A model generated the notes under the pieces. It searched no databases. It was not told the origin of the DNA and worked only from the letters and a program-made list of their open reading frames with translations. Of a stretch of DNA of 64,000 nucleotides, positions 42,270 through 56,713 are shown in pieces. Both the position numbers and the translations under genes were made by a program. Where the stretch lies: assembly GCA_003151115.1 (NCBI GenBank), contig PLWS01000006.1, forward strand, positions 1 to 64,000, read 5' to 3'. Each line of letters begins with the position of its first letter. The stretch's first letter is position 1. This stretch comes from Vulcanimicrobiota bacterium (GTDB lineage: Bacteria; Vulcanimicrobiota; Vulcanimicrobiia; Vulcanimicrobiales; Vulcanimicrobiaceae).

Positions 42270-43597
42270 GGCAGCTGCCGGCCGTAAACCGGTTTCTCGA
42301 CGACCCGCGAATCGCCACGTTCGAGGGCATAGTCGGCAGAGAGCATGTCAAACGCAGCATCGCGCAGACGTTGGAAGATGCGCGGCGCGCTCCGGTAAAC
42401 GGCGGTTACTCCTTTGAGGCGCTCTCCGCATCGATCATCGATCGCTTGCAAGCGGGCGCCTTTGAATCGCTCGTTTCCGTCATCAACGCGACCGGCATCT
42501 TGCTGCACACGAACCTTGGCCGCGCTCCGCTCGCGGCGGCGGCGCTGGCGGCCATCGATCGCATCGGCGCAAGTTATTCGAATGTGGAATACGACTTAGA
42601 GCGGGGCGAACGCGGATCGCGCTACGGACGCGCCGTTTCGCTGCTCACTTCGCTGACGGGCGCGCAAAGCGCGCTCGTCGTCAACAATTGCGCGGCGGCG
42701 GTCTTGCTGGTCCTGGACACTTTTGCCAAAGGCCGCGACGTCATCGTCGCGCGCAGTCAGCTGATCGAGATCGGCGGCGGCTTCCGTCTGCCCGACGTGT
42801 TGGAACGCAGCGGCGCGCGCCTGGTCGAAATCGGCGCCACAAATAAAGTGTACATCGAAGACTACGAGCGTGCGCTCTCGGCCCACACGGCGCTGCTGAT
42901 GCGCGCGCATCCGTCGAATTACGCGATAACCGGATTCACGCACGAACCCGAACCCGAAGAGTTGGCCGAACTCGGCCGGCGCACGGGTGTTCCCGTGCTC
43001 GAAGATTTGGGAAGCGGAGCGTTCTGCGATCTCGCGCAGTATGGGCTCGCGCACGAGCGGACGGTGCAAGAAGCGATCGCCGGCGGCATCGACCTCGTCA
43101 CGTTTTCCGGCGACAAGCTTTTGGGCGGCCCGCAAGCCGGAATTATCGCCGGCTCCGCACCGCTGATCGCGCGCATGCGCGCCAATCCGCTCTTGCGAGC
43201 GTTGCGTGTAGACAAACTGACGCTAGCCGCGCTCACGGAGACCTTGCGCATCTGGGCCGCTCCGGAACGGCGCAACGAAATCCCGCTGTACGCCATGCTC
43301 TCGGTCACGATCGAAGCATTGCGCGCGCGTGCGAGTGCTTACGTCAAAGCGATCGGCGGCGCTGAAATCTGCGAGACCACGTCATACGCGGGCGGCGGAT
43401 CGCTGCCCCAATCGGCACTCCCGTCGATCGGCATCGCGCTACAACCGCCGGGCGGAGCAACTGTTGCGGCAGCGGCCTTGCGAAAGAACGATCGGCCCGT
43501 CATTGCGCGCATCGAAGACGGCCGGCTCATTCTCGACCTCCGAACGATCGCACCCGCCGAAGATCGCGTCGCGGTAGCAGCGCTCAAAGCGCTGTAA
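42266..43597 (+). CDS. selA: L-seryl-tRNA(Sec) selenium transferase
   Basis: 443 residues from a TTG overlapping the trx stop. The upstream open frame to 42170 lies within trx, and homology starts at LRQLPAVNRFLDDPR. It is a PLP enzyme converting Ser-tRNA(Sec) to Sec-tRNA(Sec) with selenophosphate. Motifs: GILLHTNLGRAPLAA, NVEYDLERGERGSR, VNNCAAAVLLVLD and the PLP lysine in FSGDKLLGGPQAGII. It is followed five bases later by selB, and tRNA-Sec is at 57430. selD is not in the window. Confidence 0.95.
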   Translation: MRQLPAVNRFLDDPRIATFEGIVGREHVKRSIAQTLEDARRAPVNGGYSFEALSASIIDRLQAGAFESLVSVINATGILLHTNLGRAPLAAAALAAIDRIGASYSNVEYDLERGERGSRYGRAVSLLTSLTGAQSALVVNNCAAAVLLVLDTFAKGRDVIVARSQLIEIGGGFRLPDVLERSGARLVEIGATNKVYIEDYERALSAHTALLMRAHPSNYAITGFTHEPEPEELAELGRRTGVPVLEDLGSGAFCDLAQYGLAHERTVQEAIAGGIDLVTFSGDKLLGGPQAGIIAGSAPLIARMRANPLLRALRVDKLTLAALTETLRIWAAPERRNEIPLYAMLSVTIEALRARASAYVKAIGGAEICETTSYAGGGSLPQSALPSIGIALQPPGGATVAAAALRKNDRPVIARIEDGRLILDLRTIAPAEDRVAVAALKAL

Positions 43598-43601
43598 CTC
43601 C

Positions 43602-45464
43602 ATGCACATCGTCGGCACGGCGGGGCACGTCGATCACGGCAAGTCCGCGCTCGTCAACGCGCTGACCGGAACCAATCCCGATCGCTGGCTGGAGGAGCAG
43701 CTGCGCGGCATGACGCTCGATCTCGGCTTCGCACACTTGGACCTCGACGGTATTGAAGCCGGAATCATCGACGTCCCCGGCCACGAACGCTTCCTGCACA
43801 ACATGCTCGCGGGCGCAGCCGGCATGGAATTGCTGCTGCTGGTCGTTGCGGCCGATGAAGGCGTGCGCCCGCAAACCGTCGAGCATTTGCAGATTCTGCG
43901 CTATCTCAACGTTCGCGAAACGATCGTCGCGGTCACGAAATCCGATCTCGTTTCGCTCGAGGATCTCGCGCGCAGTTGCGACGACATCCGTCGTTCGCTG
44001 CACGGAACGATCGCGCAGGACGCACCGCTGTTGCCTGTTTCCAGCACCACGCGCGCCGGCTTGGACGAATTGCGGACGCACATGCGATCGGCGTTGGCAC
44101 AACTTCCGCCGCGCGCTCAGGAAGCGCCGGCGTACCTGCCGATCGATCGCGTCTTCGTCTTACCGGGCCACGGGACGATCGTGACCGGCACGCTGATGCA
44201 GGGAACGCTGAGTACCGGCGATCGTGTAAAACTGGAGCCGAGCGGAAAGCCGGTGCGCATTCGCAGTCTGCAGAGTTTCGGAAAGGCACAGCAAACCGTT
44301 GCGGGCGGCGCGCGTGTCGCCGCGAATCTGCCGGGCGTCGAAGTCTCGGAGATCGCGCGCGGAGAGATGCTCGTCGCTCCCGAGCTCGCCCCGGCTCAAA
44401 CGTTTGCCGTGCAGTTTACGCCGCTGCTTGAAGCGCTGCCGATCTTGCGCCGCCGCAACGCGATCCGCGCGTACATCGGTTCGGCCGAGATTTTGGGAAC
44501 GCTCGTGCTCGACGAGGAACCGCGCGAAGGCGCGGCCATCGGGGGCACGCTGTTCTTGCGGCGCGCAACCGTTGCCTATCCCGGAACGGCATTCGTCGTC
44601 CGGCGTCTGTCGCCGAAAAATTTGCTCGGCGGCGGCCGGATCGAAACCGGTGCGCGCGCCGCCGAGAAGCGCGATGCAAGATCTCATGACGAGGACGCCG
44701 TGCTCGGCGTCTTGCATCGCGGTCTTGCAGCGCTGACGGCAACGGAGATCGCGCGCGAAGCCAATCTGCGCGAAGCGCGCGTCGAAGCGCTGCTCAAGAA
44801 ACTGGAAAGCAGCGGCGACGTGCTGGCGATCGCACGTCCGCAGGCCTACGTTGAGGCCGCGCACGCGGAGAATCTGCTGCACGCCGCGCTGCGTTTTTTG
44901 GAAGAATCCGAAGCCCGCGAACCGTGGGCGATGGGCGCCACATCGGTCACGATCGCGCGCGCGCTCGGCGTTCCCGAAGCGCTGCTAGTTCGCGTTCTGA
45001 ACGCTTTGGCCGACGAAGGCCGGCTCGCGCGGCGCGCGGGCTTTTTCTCGACGACCATATACAACCCGCAACTTACTCCGGAGCAACAGGCGTTCTTTGA
45101 AGAGCTCGTACCGGTCGACCCGTCGAACCCGTTACTCCCCGCCGAGCTGGCAGCCGTCTCGGCGCGCGTTCGACAATCTGCGGTTTCCGGCGCAGGGAGG
45201 GCTTTCGATATGCTTCTTGCCAAAGGAGTCTTCGTGAAGGTGAACGAGGAGCTGTACCGCGGGACACAAATCGCGCAGATTCGCGCGCGCTTGCAAGGGT
45301 TCGTACGCGAGCACGGCCGCATGACGATGGCGGAATTCCGCGATCTGATCGGCACGTCGCGCAAATACGCCGTTCCGCTTTTGGAATGGTTCGACGCGCG
45401 TGGAATAACGGTGCGCAGCGGCGATTACCGGATGCTTCGCACAGCTGCCGAGGTGCAAGCGTGA
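43602..45464 (+). CDS. selB: Selenocysteine-specific elongation factor SelB
   Basis: 620 residues. G1 motif [18 protein letters not shown]3 [16 protein letters not shown]4 AVTKSDL, then the EF-Tu-like beta-barrel domains, then C-terminal winged-helix repeats (about 345-615, e.g. [20 protein letters not shown]) that bind the SECIS hairpin of selenoprotein mRNAs. It delivers Sec-tRNA to in-frame UGA codons. The stop overlaps the next gene's GTG. Confidence 0.96.
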   Translation: MHIVGTAGHVDHGKSALVNALTGTNPDRWLEEQLRGMTLDLGFAHLDLDGIEAGIIDVPGHERFLHNMLAGAAGMELLLLVVAADEGVRPQTVEHLQILRYLNVRETIVAVTKSDLVSLEDLARSCDDIRRSLHGTIAQDAPLLPVSSTTRAGLDELRTHMRSALAQLPPRAQEAPAYLPIDRVFVLPGHGTIVTGTLMQGTLSTGDRVKLEPSGKPVRIRSLQSFGKAQQTVAGGARVAANLPGVEVSEIARGEMLVAPELAPAQTFAVQFTPLLEALPILRRRNAIRAYIGSAEILGTLVLDEEPREGAAIGGTLFLRRATVAYPGTAFVVRRLSPKNLLGGGRIETGARAAEKRDARSHDEDAVLGVLHRGLAALTATEIAREANLREARVEALLKKLESSGDVLAIARPQAYVEAAHAENLLHAALRFLEESEAREPWAMGATSVTIARALGVPEALLVRVLNALADEGRLARRAGFFSTTIYNPQLTPEQQAFFEELVPVDPSNPLLPAELAAVSARVRQSAVSGAGRAFDMLLAKGVFVKVNEELYRGTQIAQIRARLQGFVREHGRMTMAEFRDLIGTSRKYAVPLLEWFDARGITVRSGDYRMLRTAAEVQA

Positions 45465-46458
45465 TCGATACCCGCGCGCTGCCCAAGGCGGAATTGCACG
45501 TGCACATCGAGGGTACGTTTGAGCCCGCACAGATCTTTGAATTCGCGCAGCGCAATAACGTGAAGTTAGCGTACCCCAGCGTCGCCGCACTCGAAGAAGC
45601 TTACAAGTTTACGGACCTGCAGTCGTTTCTGAATCTTTATTACGCGGCGATGGCGGCAATCCGTACCGAGCGTGACTTCGAAGAGTTGGCGACCGCGTAT
45701 TTGCAGCGCGCCCAATCTCAAGGCGTAAAACATGCGGAGATCTTTTTCGATCCGCAGGCGCATTTGGAGCGCGGTCTGAGTTTCGATACCGTTATCAACG
45801 GCTTGTGGGCCGCGCTGCAGCGAAGCAGCAGCGACTTCGGGATAACGACCGCGCTGATCATGTGCTTTTTGCGCGATCAACCCGAGGCGTCGGCGATGCA
45901 GACGCTCGAGTTTGCGCTGCCACATCGCGACAAGATCATCGCGGTGGGCTTAGATTCGGCCGAGCTCGGAAATCCGCCGTCGAAATTTCAGGCCGTATTC
46001 GATCGCGCTCGCGCGGCCGGTTTCCTAACGGTCGCGCACGCCGGTGAGGAAGGGCCGCCGGAATACGTTTGGGAGGCGCTCAACCTTCTGAAAGTCTCGC
46101 GCGTCGACCACGGCGTACGGAGCATGGAGGACCCCATGCTTGTCAAGCATTTGGCGCAAACACAGATTCCGCTGACCGTCTGCCCGCTTTCCAACGTGCG
46201 CCTGCGCGTGGTCGACCGCATGCAGGACCATCCGCTGAAGCGCATGATGGATGCCGGCCTGCGCTGCACGGTCAATTCCGACGATCCCGCATATTTCGGA
46301 GGATACGTCGCCGACAATTACAGCGCCGTCTACGACGCGCTGCAGCTGACTGACGACGACCTGGTACAGCTGGCGCGCAACTCGTTTACGTCATCTTTCA
46401 TGGACGACGCGACCAAACAGCGCTACATCGATGAAATCGACGGAGCGGTAGCGGCAAT

Positions 46459-46462
<4 letters not shown>
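45461..46462 (+). CDS. Adenine deaminase (Aah1-type amidohydrolase)
   Basis: 333 residues from GTG 45461 (GTGA overlap with selB). The metal-binding start is [20 protein letters not shown]. It has [10 protein letters not shown] and [20 protein letters not shown], then [29 protein letters not shown] and [13 protein letters not shown]. The GNPPSKF and [10 protein letters not shown] blocks are diagnostic of the adenine deaminase subgroup rather than adenosine deaminase. It converts adenine to hypoxanthine and ammonia in purine salvage. The ATGA overlap with clpB indicates one transcript. Confidence 0.9.
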
Positions 46463-49079
<2,617 letters not shown>

Positions 49080-49080
<1 letters not shown>

Positions 49081-49640
49081 TGTTTATGGAACTCGCGTTC
49101 AGCGAGCAGATGCACTTTCTGCTCGAAGCGATCAAAGATATACAAGGCACGATTCGAGCGGTTGATACGAAGGTCAGCATCCTGCTGGCCGCGCTGGCGA
49201 TTCCTTTGCCGCAAGTCGCGCTATTTTTCTCCTACTGGCACGGGCGCGGCTTTTCGCCGACGTGGGGCCACGTTCTGATGGTTCTGGGTATCGCGCTTTA
49301 TGTGACGGCGGTGTACGTCGCCGTCAAAACGTTGGTCGGAATCGGCGATGCAACGGGACACATTCGCGGCGTGCGGATGCAAAACACATTTTATGCGGGC
49401 GGAATGTTCCGATTAGATTGGCGTGACTCGCTGGCCGACCGTCTCTCGGTAAAATCGTCGAAGACCGTTGACGAGTACATGGCGTCGCTGCCTACGACGC
49501 GCAGCGGTATGGTCGAGGAGCTGGCGATCGAAATGATGGCGCTGGCGTACATCCGCGACATAAAACTCTACCGGCAGCGGCTGGCATTTGTGGCCACGGT
49601 CACTGCCGGCGCGGTCGCGTTTATCGCACTTATTGTGTAA
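49080..49640 (+). CDS. Pycsar-TM/DUF5706-like membrane protein
   Basis: 186 residues; the GTG overlaps the clpB stop base (an ATG at 49086 is also possible). The N-terminal helix ending in AVDTKVSILLAALAIPLPQV, followed by a second TM helix (VLMVLGIALYVTAVYVAVKT) and a C-terminal TM (LAFVATVTAGAVAFIALIV), resembles the two-TM effector module of Pycsar/CBASS TM proteins (DUF5706). No nucleotide cyclase lies beside it, so a defence role is speculative. It might instead be a core-genome membrane protein of the same fold. Confidence 0.5.
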
Positions 49641-50016
49641 TCTTGATCGTGAAGCTTTGCGTGCGCGCAGGCAGCGAGTTCTTGATCCACGGACGGCTGT
49701 AAGAAAACACGACCTTGGCCGAGCCGATATGCATCGCTTCCAAGACCCAGATTTGTTCGCCACCCGCGCCGACGATCGTGCGCCCCACCGGCCGCCGCTG
49801 AAATGCCGAGCCAAAGACGGACACATCTGCGTTGGAGGGCTTCGCTGTCCAAGAGTATCCGGTCGTCGGATTGCTTGGCAGCGCAATGATAAACTCTTGG
49901 CCGTTTTTCACCGTCACGGTGACCGACGGATCGGTATTGACCGTCGTATTGACCGGATCCGCAATCGCCGGCGCGGTAAGCGCGACCGCGAAAAGAATGC
50001 CGAAGAACGTTTTCAT
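49630..50016 (-). CDS. Chagasin-type (I42) cysteine protease inhibitor, copy 2
   Basis: 128 residues from ATG 50014-50016, one base after the preceding gene. Signal peptide FFGILFAVALTAPAIA. The inhibitor loops are present: SNPTTGYSWTAKPS (the NPTTGxxW loop), VGRTIVGAGGEQIWVLEA and YSRPWIKNSLPARTQSFTI. I42 proteins block papain-like cysteine peptidases, presumably in the periplasm. The gene is convergent with 49080, overlapping it by 11 bases. Confidence 0.85.
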   Translation of the reverse strand: MKTFFGILFAVALTAPAIADPVNTTVNTDPSVTVTVKNGQEFIIALPSNPTTGYSWTAKPSNADVSVFGSAFQRRPVGRTIVGAGGEQIWVLEAMHIGSAKVVFSYSRPWIKNSLPARTQSFTIKITQ

Positions 50017-50017
50017 C

Positions 50018-50403
50018 TTACTTGACCGCCACGGCAAAGGTCATCGTGCGCGCGGGCTTCACGCCTTTTTGCCAAGGGCGCGAGTATGAAAAGGTAATCT
50101 GTGCCGTGCCCGGCTTGTTGGCTTTGCAGATGAAGATCTGCTGGCCGCCGGCGCCCATCAACGGTTTGGCCGTCGCGGCGGGCCCCTGATACGCCGAACC
50201 CCACACGGTTACAACGCCGTTCGAACTCTTGCCGGTCCAGGAATATCCCGTTGTCGGATTGCCCGGAATGGCGATCAAGAACTCTTGTCCCGCCGTGACG
50301 CTTACGGGCGAAGACGTGAAGACCGTTCCGTTATAGGTGTCGGCCAAGGCCGGTGCCGCCGCGCCAACCGCGAAGAGAATAGCAAGAAGCGCGCCTTTGA
50401 AGT

Positions 50404-50407
<4 letters not shown>
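50018..50407 (-). CDS. Chagasin-type (I42) cysteine protease inhibitor, copy 1
   Basis: 129 residues, paralogue of the following gene. Signal peptide LLAILFAVGAAAPALA. Loops: GNPTTGYSWTGKSSNG, GAGGQQIFICKANKPG and YSRPWQKGVKPARTMTF. The ATG overlaps the typA stop (ATGA), so both inhibitors are probably read through from typA. Confidence 0.86.
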
Positions 50408-52233
<1,826 letters not shown>

Positions 52234-52270
52234 GAAGGGCGGGTTCGCGCTCGGGCGCGAAGCTTCCGGT

Positions 52271-53257
52271 ATGGCCGCGCCAACGATCGAACGCATCGGC
52301 GAGCATCTGTTCGTGAATGCGGATTGCGTGCGCGGCGCCGCCGCGCACCTGGCCGACGGCAGCGTGGATCTGATGGTGACCGATCCGCCCTATGGGATCG
52401 AAGGCGATCGCCTCGACCGGCATTACAACCGCGACGAGCGCTTCGTCGACGATGGTTACGTGGAAGTGGACGCGCGCAAATATGCGAGCTTTAGCCGCGC
52501 CTGGATCGCGCAGGCCGAACGCGTGCTCAAGCCGGGCGGCCAGCTCTACGTCGTCTCGGGCTATACGAACCTGTACGACGTGCTCGGCGCCTTACGCAAA
52601 ACGAGCCTGCGCGAGATCAATCACATTATTTGGAAGTATAACTTTGGCGTATACACGTCGTCGAAATTCGTCTCGTCACACTACCATATTCTTTACTATG
52701 CCAAGCCGGGCGGCAGGCGGCGCTTCAATTTACAGTCGCGTTTCGCGCTGGACCAAACCGCCGCGGACGGCCGGTCGCTCAACTACCGCGATCGCGAAGA
52801 CGTTTGGAGCATCAATCGCGAGTACAAACCGGGGCAGCGCAAAAACAAGAACGAGCTGCCGAGAGCGCTGCTAAAGAAAATTCTCGCCTATAGCAGCAAC
52901 GAAGGCGAGCTCGTGTGCGATTTTTTTCTGGGCGGCGGTTCGACGGCCGCCGTCGCCATCGGCATGAACCGCCGGTTCGTTGGTTTCGAAGTATCGGAGC
53001 GCACGTTTCGAAGCCGGGTGCCCGAGCTGCGAAAGATCGTTCCTGGTTCGCTTCTTGACGTGCCACCGGAAGCGCACGTCGTGCGCAACCGGGGAAAGTC
53101 ATGGAGCGCCGAGGAGCTCGAACAACTGCAGGGCCGGTTTCGGGAATTGCATGCGTCGGGTGCGACGCGCGGCGCAATAGTCGCTACGCTGAGTGCAGAG
53201 CTCGAAAGAGGCGCTTGGGCTATTCGCAAGCGCCTCCGTTCGGCTGGCAGTTTCTAA
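52271..53257 (+). CDS. Site-specific DNA methyltransferase (beta-class N4/N6)
   Basis: 328 residues if the ATG at 52271 is used, divergent from typA with 37 bases between. Catalytic motif IV is LMVTDPPYGIEGD near residue 37. SAM-binding motif I comes later (CDFFLGGGSTAAVAIGMNRR, about 220), so the order IV...I is beta-class. A C-terminal helix-turn-helix-like tail of about 60 residues (SAEELEQLQGRFRELHASGA) follows. No restriction enzyme is adjacent, so it may be an orphan epigenetic methyltransferase. Confidence 0.88.
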   Translation: MAAPTIERIGEHLFVNADCVRGAAAHLADGSVDLMVTDPPYGIEGDRLDRHYNRDERFVDDGYVEVDARKYASFSRAWIAQAERVLKPGGQLYVVSGYTNLYDVLGALRKTSLREINHIIWKYNFGVYTSSKFVSSHYHILYYAKPGGRRRFNLQSRFALDQTAADGRSLNYRDREDVWSINREYKPGQRKNKNELPRALLKKILAYSSNEGELVCDFFLGGGSTAAVAIGMNRRFVGFEVSERTFRSRVPELRKIVPGSLLDVPPEAHVVRNRGKSWSAEELEQLQGRFRELHASGATRGAIVATLSAELERGAWAIRKRLRSAGSF

Positions 53258-53297
53258 CTGAGCAGTAGGCTCTGGGCCACCCTAGAATCCACGCGTC

Positions 53298-53837
53298 GTG
53301 AGTCCCGAATGGCTGGCCGCAGCCTCGTCCTTAGCGACGCTTTTCGTCATCGGCCTGACCGCCTATGCGGCTCTGCGCCAGATCTCGCACCTGCGGTCGG
53401 GCAATCAGGTCGCGGCGCTGCTGCCGCTGACCGAAAAGTACCAGACGCCGGAAATCCAAGATTCGCTGGATTACGTAATCGGCAAGCTGAATTCGGATCT
53501 GCGGGACCCGGAGGTTCGCGCGGGTCTCCTCGCGCGACCGAGTTCCGGGCGCGCGCGGCAAGCGAACAAGATTTTCAACTTTTACGAATCGGTGGGCGCG
53601 CTCGTCTGCGCGCGCGCATTAGATCTTCAATTGGTTCTGCGGTACTTCACCCTTCCGAGCGAAATGTGGGAGATTGGCAGCGACTTTATCGCGTTGACGC
53701 GCAGCACGCGCGGCGACGAAGTCTTCGAAAACTTTGAAGCGCTCGTGGCCATGCAGCTCGCCTATGAAAAGCATCACGGCACGTCGCTCTATCCGCGCGG
53801 CCTTCCGCGAATGAAAGTGCCACCGAATGTCGCCTGA
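53298..53837 (+). CDS. Single-TM hypothetical protein, paralogue 1
   Basis: 179 residues, GTG start. N-terminal TM helix (LAAASSLATLFVIGLTAYAA) followed by RQISHLRSGNQVAALLPLTE and a helical domain with IFNFYESVGALVCARALDLQ, a DUF4760-like layout. It shares the MSPEW start, QxxHxRxGNQVA and PRGxxRM blocks with the next gene. Function unknown. Confidence 0.68.
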   Translation: MSPEWLAAASSLATLFVIGLTAYAALRQISHLRSGNQVAALLPLTEKYQTPEIQDSLDYVIGKLNSDLRDPEVRAGLLARPSSGRARQANKIFNFYESVGALVCARALDLQLVLRYFTLPSEMWEIGSDFIALTRSTRGDEVFENFEALVAMQLAYEKHHGTSLYPRGLPRMKVPPNVA

Positions 53838-54390
53838 ATGGGTTACCGCGGCATCCGCGGGCTTGACGCTAGTGGTCATCGCCGTCACCGCATTTGCCGC
53901 CATCCGGCAGATGGGTCACATGCGGATGGGCAATCAGGTTGCGCTGTTTACCGCGTACAACACCGAATGGAACTCGCCGCAATTTTCGAAAGCCTTTGCG
54001 TTCGTGCGGACGCTTCGCGCCGGGGACTTAGACGACGAAACGCTGCAAGGGTTCGTAACGGGCTCGTGGCCTGGCGATCTTCATGCGATCCGCTTGATCG
54101 CGAACTTCTTTGAGGACATGGGCGCGTTCGTGTACGCCGGAATCCTTTCCAAGGATATGGTGTGCACCTTATATAGTTCGAACGTTATGGAAGTTTGGGA
54201 AAGCCTTTCTCCAATCGTGTGTTACGTTCGCGCCGGACGAAAGTCACAAGCCATCTGGGAGTTTTTTGAATACCTCGCCGTGGCAAGCGAGGACCATATT
54301 GCAGCCAGCCCGGAGGGAAGCTATCCCAGAGGCGCCCGGCGCATGCCGGTAGACGACTCGCTCGCCAATCGTCCCAAAAACCGCCAATAA
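53827..54390 (+). CDS. Single-TM hypothetical protein, paralogue 2
   Basis: 187 residues; the ATG lies 11 bases inside the previous gene. Collinear with it (MSPEWVTAASAGLTLVVIAV, then RQMGHMRMGNQVALFTAYNT, then NFFEDMGAFVYAGIL and SYPRGARRM). The pair arose by tandem duplication. Convergent with the serine hydrolase, with two bases between the stops. Confidence 0.68.
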   Translation: MSPEWVTAASAGLTLVVIAVTAFAAIRQMGHMRMGNQVALFTAYNTEWNSPQFSKAFAFVRTLRAGDLDDETLQGFVTGSWPGDLHAIRLIANFFEDMGAFVYAGILSKDMVCTLYSSNVMEVWESLSPIVCYVRAGRKSQAIWEFFEYLAVASEDHIAASPEGSYPRGARRMPVDDSLANRPKNRQ

Positions 54391-54392
54391 CG

Positions 54393-55679
54393 TTAGGACG
54401 CGTTCTCAAGAATATAGATGCCGATACGATCCGCCGGGGCTCCGACGTACGGCGCGCAAGCCGGATCGGGGGAGGGCGTCGCATCGACCGGCGCGCGGTT
54501 TGTTAGCACCACAACGCCGGTGGTCGGCGCGCCGGATGTCGGCGCGATCATTCCGATCCAGCTGTTAAAGCCGTCCGTTACGCCGTCTTTGCTGATCATC
54601 GGGACAGACTTTGAGGTCGGGATCGCCCACGCCGTGGCCTGCGGTGCACCATCGCCCGTAAAAATCCCCGAGACCGGCGTTTCGGCCGTTGCCATCGCCT
54701 TTGCAATCGAGGCGGGCGTTCCCGATTGTTGCATCGCTGCGGCGAGGTATTTGATCATGTCGGGCAGCGTCGAACGCAGCGCGCCCGCCGCCGGCCATGC
54801 ATCGAGCGGCCATGTTTGAACCGCCGTGGTTCCATCGCAGTTGTAACCCTGCGCATGCGGTGTCGGCACGGCGCCGACGTCGTAGGTATTTGACATCCCC
54901 AGCGGCGTCAATATTTTTTCTTTCGTTACCGTAAACCAGTCTTGTTTGTAGACGCCTTGAATGACGTAGCCGAGCGTTCCGAAGCCGATGTTTGAATAAT
55001 CGTATGCATGCGGCGTGGGCGAAGGCGGGGCCGGCGAGGGAAACTTTTCGACGAACTGGATCAGCTCATTCGGCGAATAACACGGCCGTCGCGAAAGATC
55101 GCTTTCACCCGGCGGTGTATCGGGCAGACCCGACGTATGCGTCGCGAGCATCGAGATCGTCATCTGCGCCATGTCGCCGTAGCCGGCCGTCGGCACGGGA
55201 GTGGGAGTCGGCGGAGGGCTACAGCCTGCGCCGACGGTGTCGCCGTCCGAGAGCGTGTCGATGAAGGCCGCGGGATTGTCATTCGGGGAAACGAGTCCTG
55301 CGTTATACGCTTGCGCTACGAGCATCGCTGTAAACGTTTTCGTTAGCGAACCGAGCTCCATGATGCTGGACGGTCCCATGCACGTTGCATTCTGCTGGTC
55401 GGCATAGCCCCAATAGTAGACATACGCGGTCCCATTCTGATAGAAGCCGATCGCGCCGCCGGGTACAGCTTTGGTTTGAGCAACGGCTGCCGAAAAGAGC
55501 GAAGCGACCGCTGACGGCAGCGGCGAAGGCGATGAAGAAATGCAACTTTGCAGAGCACCGGGAGCGGGCGGGTTCCAGACAGTACTGCCGGCGATGTACT
55601 TGTGCCCACACCCGGCAACGGTCACTGCGACGGCGACCATGATGCAGAGCGCGGAAGGCAAAAAATGTCGATTCAGCAT
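54393..55679 (-). CDS. Beta-lactamase-family serine hydrolase lipoprotein
   Basis: 428 residues. Signal peptide with lipobox (MVAVAVTVAGCGHK; acylated Cys at about residue 24). The penicillin-binding-protein/class C fold shows SxxK in MELGSLTKTFTAML and YxN in AYDYSNIGFGTLGYVI, plus ATHTSGLPDTPPGE. Probably an outer-membrane or periplasmic esterase, peptidase or transpeptidase; substrate unknown. The gene starts 58 bases from the tRNA-Sec half copy. Confidence 0.87.
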   Translation of the reverse strand: MLNRHFLPSALCIMVAVAVTVAGCGHKYIAGSTVWNPPAPGALQSCISSSPSPLPSAVASLFSAAVAQTKAVPGGAIGFYQNGTAYVYYWGYADQQNATCMGPSSIMELGSLTKTFTAMLVAQAYNAGLVSPNDNPAAFIDTLSDGDTVGAGCSPPPTPTPVPTAGYGDMAQMTISMLATHTSGLPDTPPGESDLSRRPCYSPNELIQFVEKFPSPAPPSPTPHAYDYSNIGFGTLGYVIQGVYKQDWFTVTKEKILTPLGMSNTYDVGAVPTPHAQGYNCDGTTAVQTWPLDAWPAAGALRSTLPDMIKYLAAAMQQSGTPASIAKAMATAETPVSGIFTGDGAPQATAWAIPTSKSVPMISKDGVTDGFNSWIGMIAPTSGAPTTGVVVLTNRAPVDATPSPDPACAPYVGAPADRIGIYILENAS

Positions 55680-55736
55680 CCCTTACCAGGTATGAAAGCC
55701 CGCGCGAAAAACCTGCGGACTCTAATAAGGAAGCAT

Positions 55737-55774
55737 GGGAGAGTACGGGTCTGGTGGCCCGCACGGTCTTCAAA
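55737..55774 (+). repeat. 38-bp copy of the 5' half of tRNA-Sec (putative att site)
   Basis: Identical to bases 1-38 of the intact tRNA-Sec gene (57430-57467). Identity begins exactly at the first tRNA base and ends in the anticodon loop (CTTCAAA). Sequence before and after differs. This is the pattern left when an element integrates inside a tRNA gene and supplies a replacement for the displaced half. Confidence 0.9.
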
Positions 55775-55967
55775 CGCCTCCAAGCGTTTCCTGACTACTC
55801 CGCCTAATTCCGGAAAAGCCCGAGTTTATTGGGAATTCCAAAGTTCGCAGCCCTGACTATTCCGGACTAGGACTGGTCGATTCTCCTGCGTCAGTGACAA
55901 ATTCGTGACAGGTTCGCTGGCGTCTCATGAAGCTTTTAAGCATCGCGAATGATCTACGGCGATGAAT

Positions 55968-56617
55968 CTACGAATCACACAAGTCGTCTTCAAATGGTGG
56001 CGGGGGTGCAGCGACATCCTCGATTACCATCCATCCCCGCCGATTTCTATACGCGCCGTCAAGTACTTTGACGAACAACGTGCGGCCTCGAAATTGCGGG
56101 TAGTAGCCTAGAACTTTGACCTTTACGTCCGTTGGAAGATCAATAGCCTTGGCGGCGCCTTGACGCGGTGCCAGGGTTAGGCCGTCGGACCAATCGCGCT
56201 CCATCGGGATCACGGTACCAACTGGGATGCTAGGCTGAAGCAAGCATGCCGCAACGTAGCCCGTCCAGCCAACGTTAATCGCTCGCACTTTCGCGAAGGG
56301 TCCGAGCTGGCGGTCAGTCCCGCTTCGAGCGGGAATGATCGCCTCAATCTTTACGGGCGTGCCGTGATTGGCGGTGAAGCATTGCTTTGAACCACTCTGC
56401 TCCCACCACTCGACTACGGCATCGACGGATGGGCACACACTTTGCCGCCGGTCCGTTGCGTCGGTATTGTCGTGGCCTATGTACGCCACTATGCCAACTC
56501 GAAAATGGCGCAGGGAGCATCGTAGCCGCCTGAAACGTCGCGAGGCTCTCCGGCGCAACCCACAAGCGTCGTCAATATGGCCGCAGCGACAAAAGCGTTC
56601 CACTGACTGGTCTTCAC
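55968..56617 (-). pseudogene. Lipoprotein gene with frameshift near its N-terminus
   Basis: A GTG at 56615-56617 opens a clear lipoprotein signal (MKTSQWNAFVAAAILTTLVG then Cys), which stops after APCAIFELA at about 56,490. Another frame then carries the rest: YIGHDNTDATDRRQSVCPSV through FRGRTLFVKVLDGAYRNRRG and WMVIEDVAAPPPPFEDD. The second frame has no good start of its own. A single-base indel near 56,490-56,510 would join them into a lipoprotein of about 210 residues. Family unknown. Confidence 0.6.
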
Positions 56618-56674
56618 ACTAACTTTGTACCACAAAGTAGTATGCCTTTCAATCAAGCTGCGCCGCAACGGCAG

Positions 56675-56704
56675 TTGACTGCAGGTAACATATATGTTAC
56701 TATT
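56675..56704 (+). promoter_or_regulatory. Toxin-antitoxin promoter with 16-bp palindromic operator
   Basis: TTGACT (56675-56680) and TACTAT (56699-56704) are 18 bases apart. Between and overlapping them is the perfect palindrome GTAACATATATGTTAC (56685-56700), suited to binding the HigA-like antitoxin for autoregulation. Confidence 0.68.
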
Positions 56705-56713
56705 TAGCTTACG

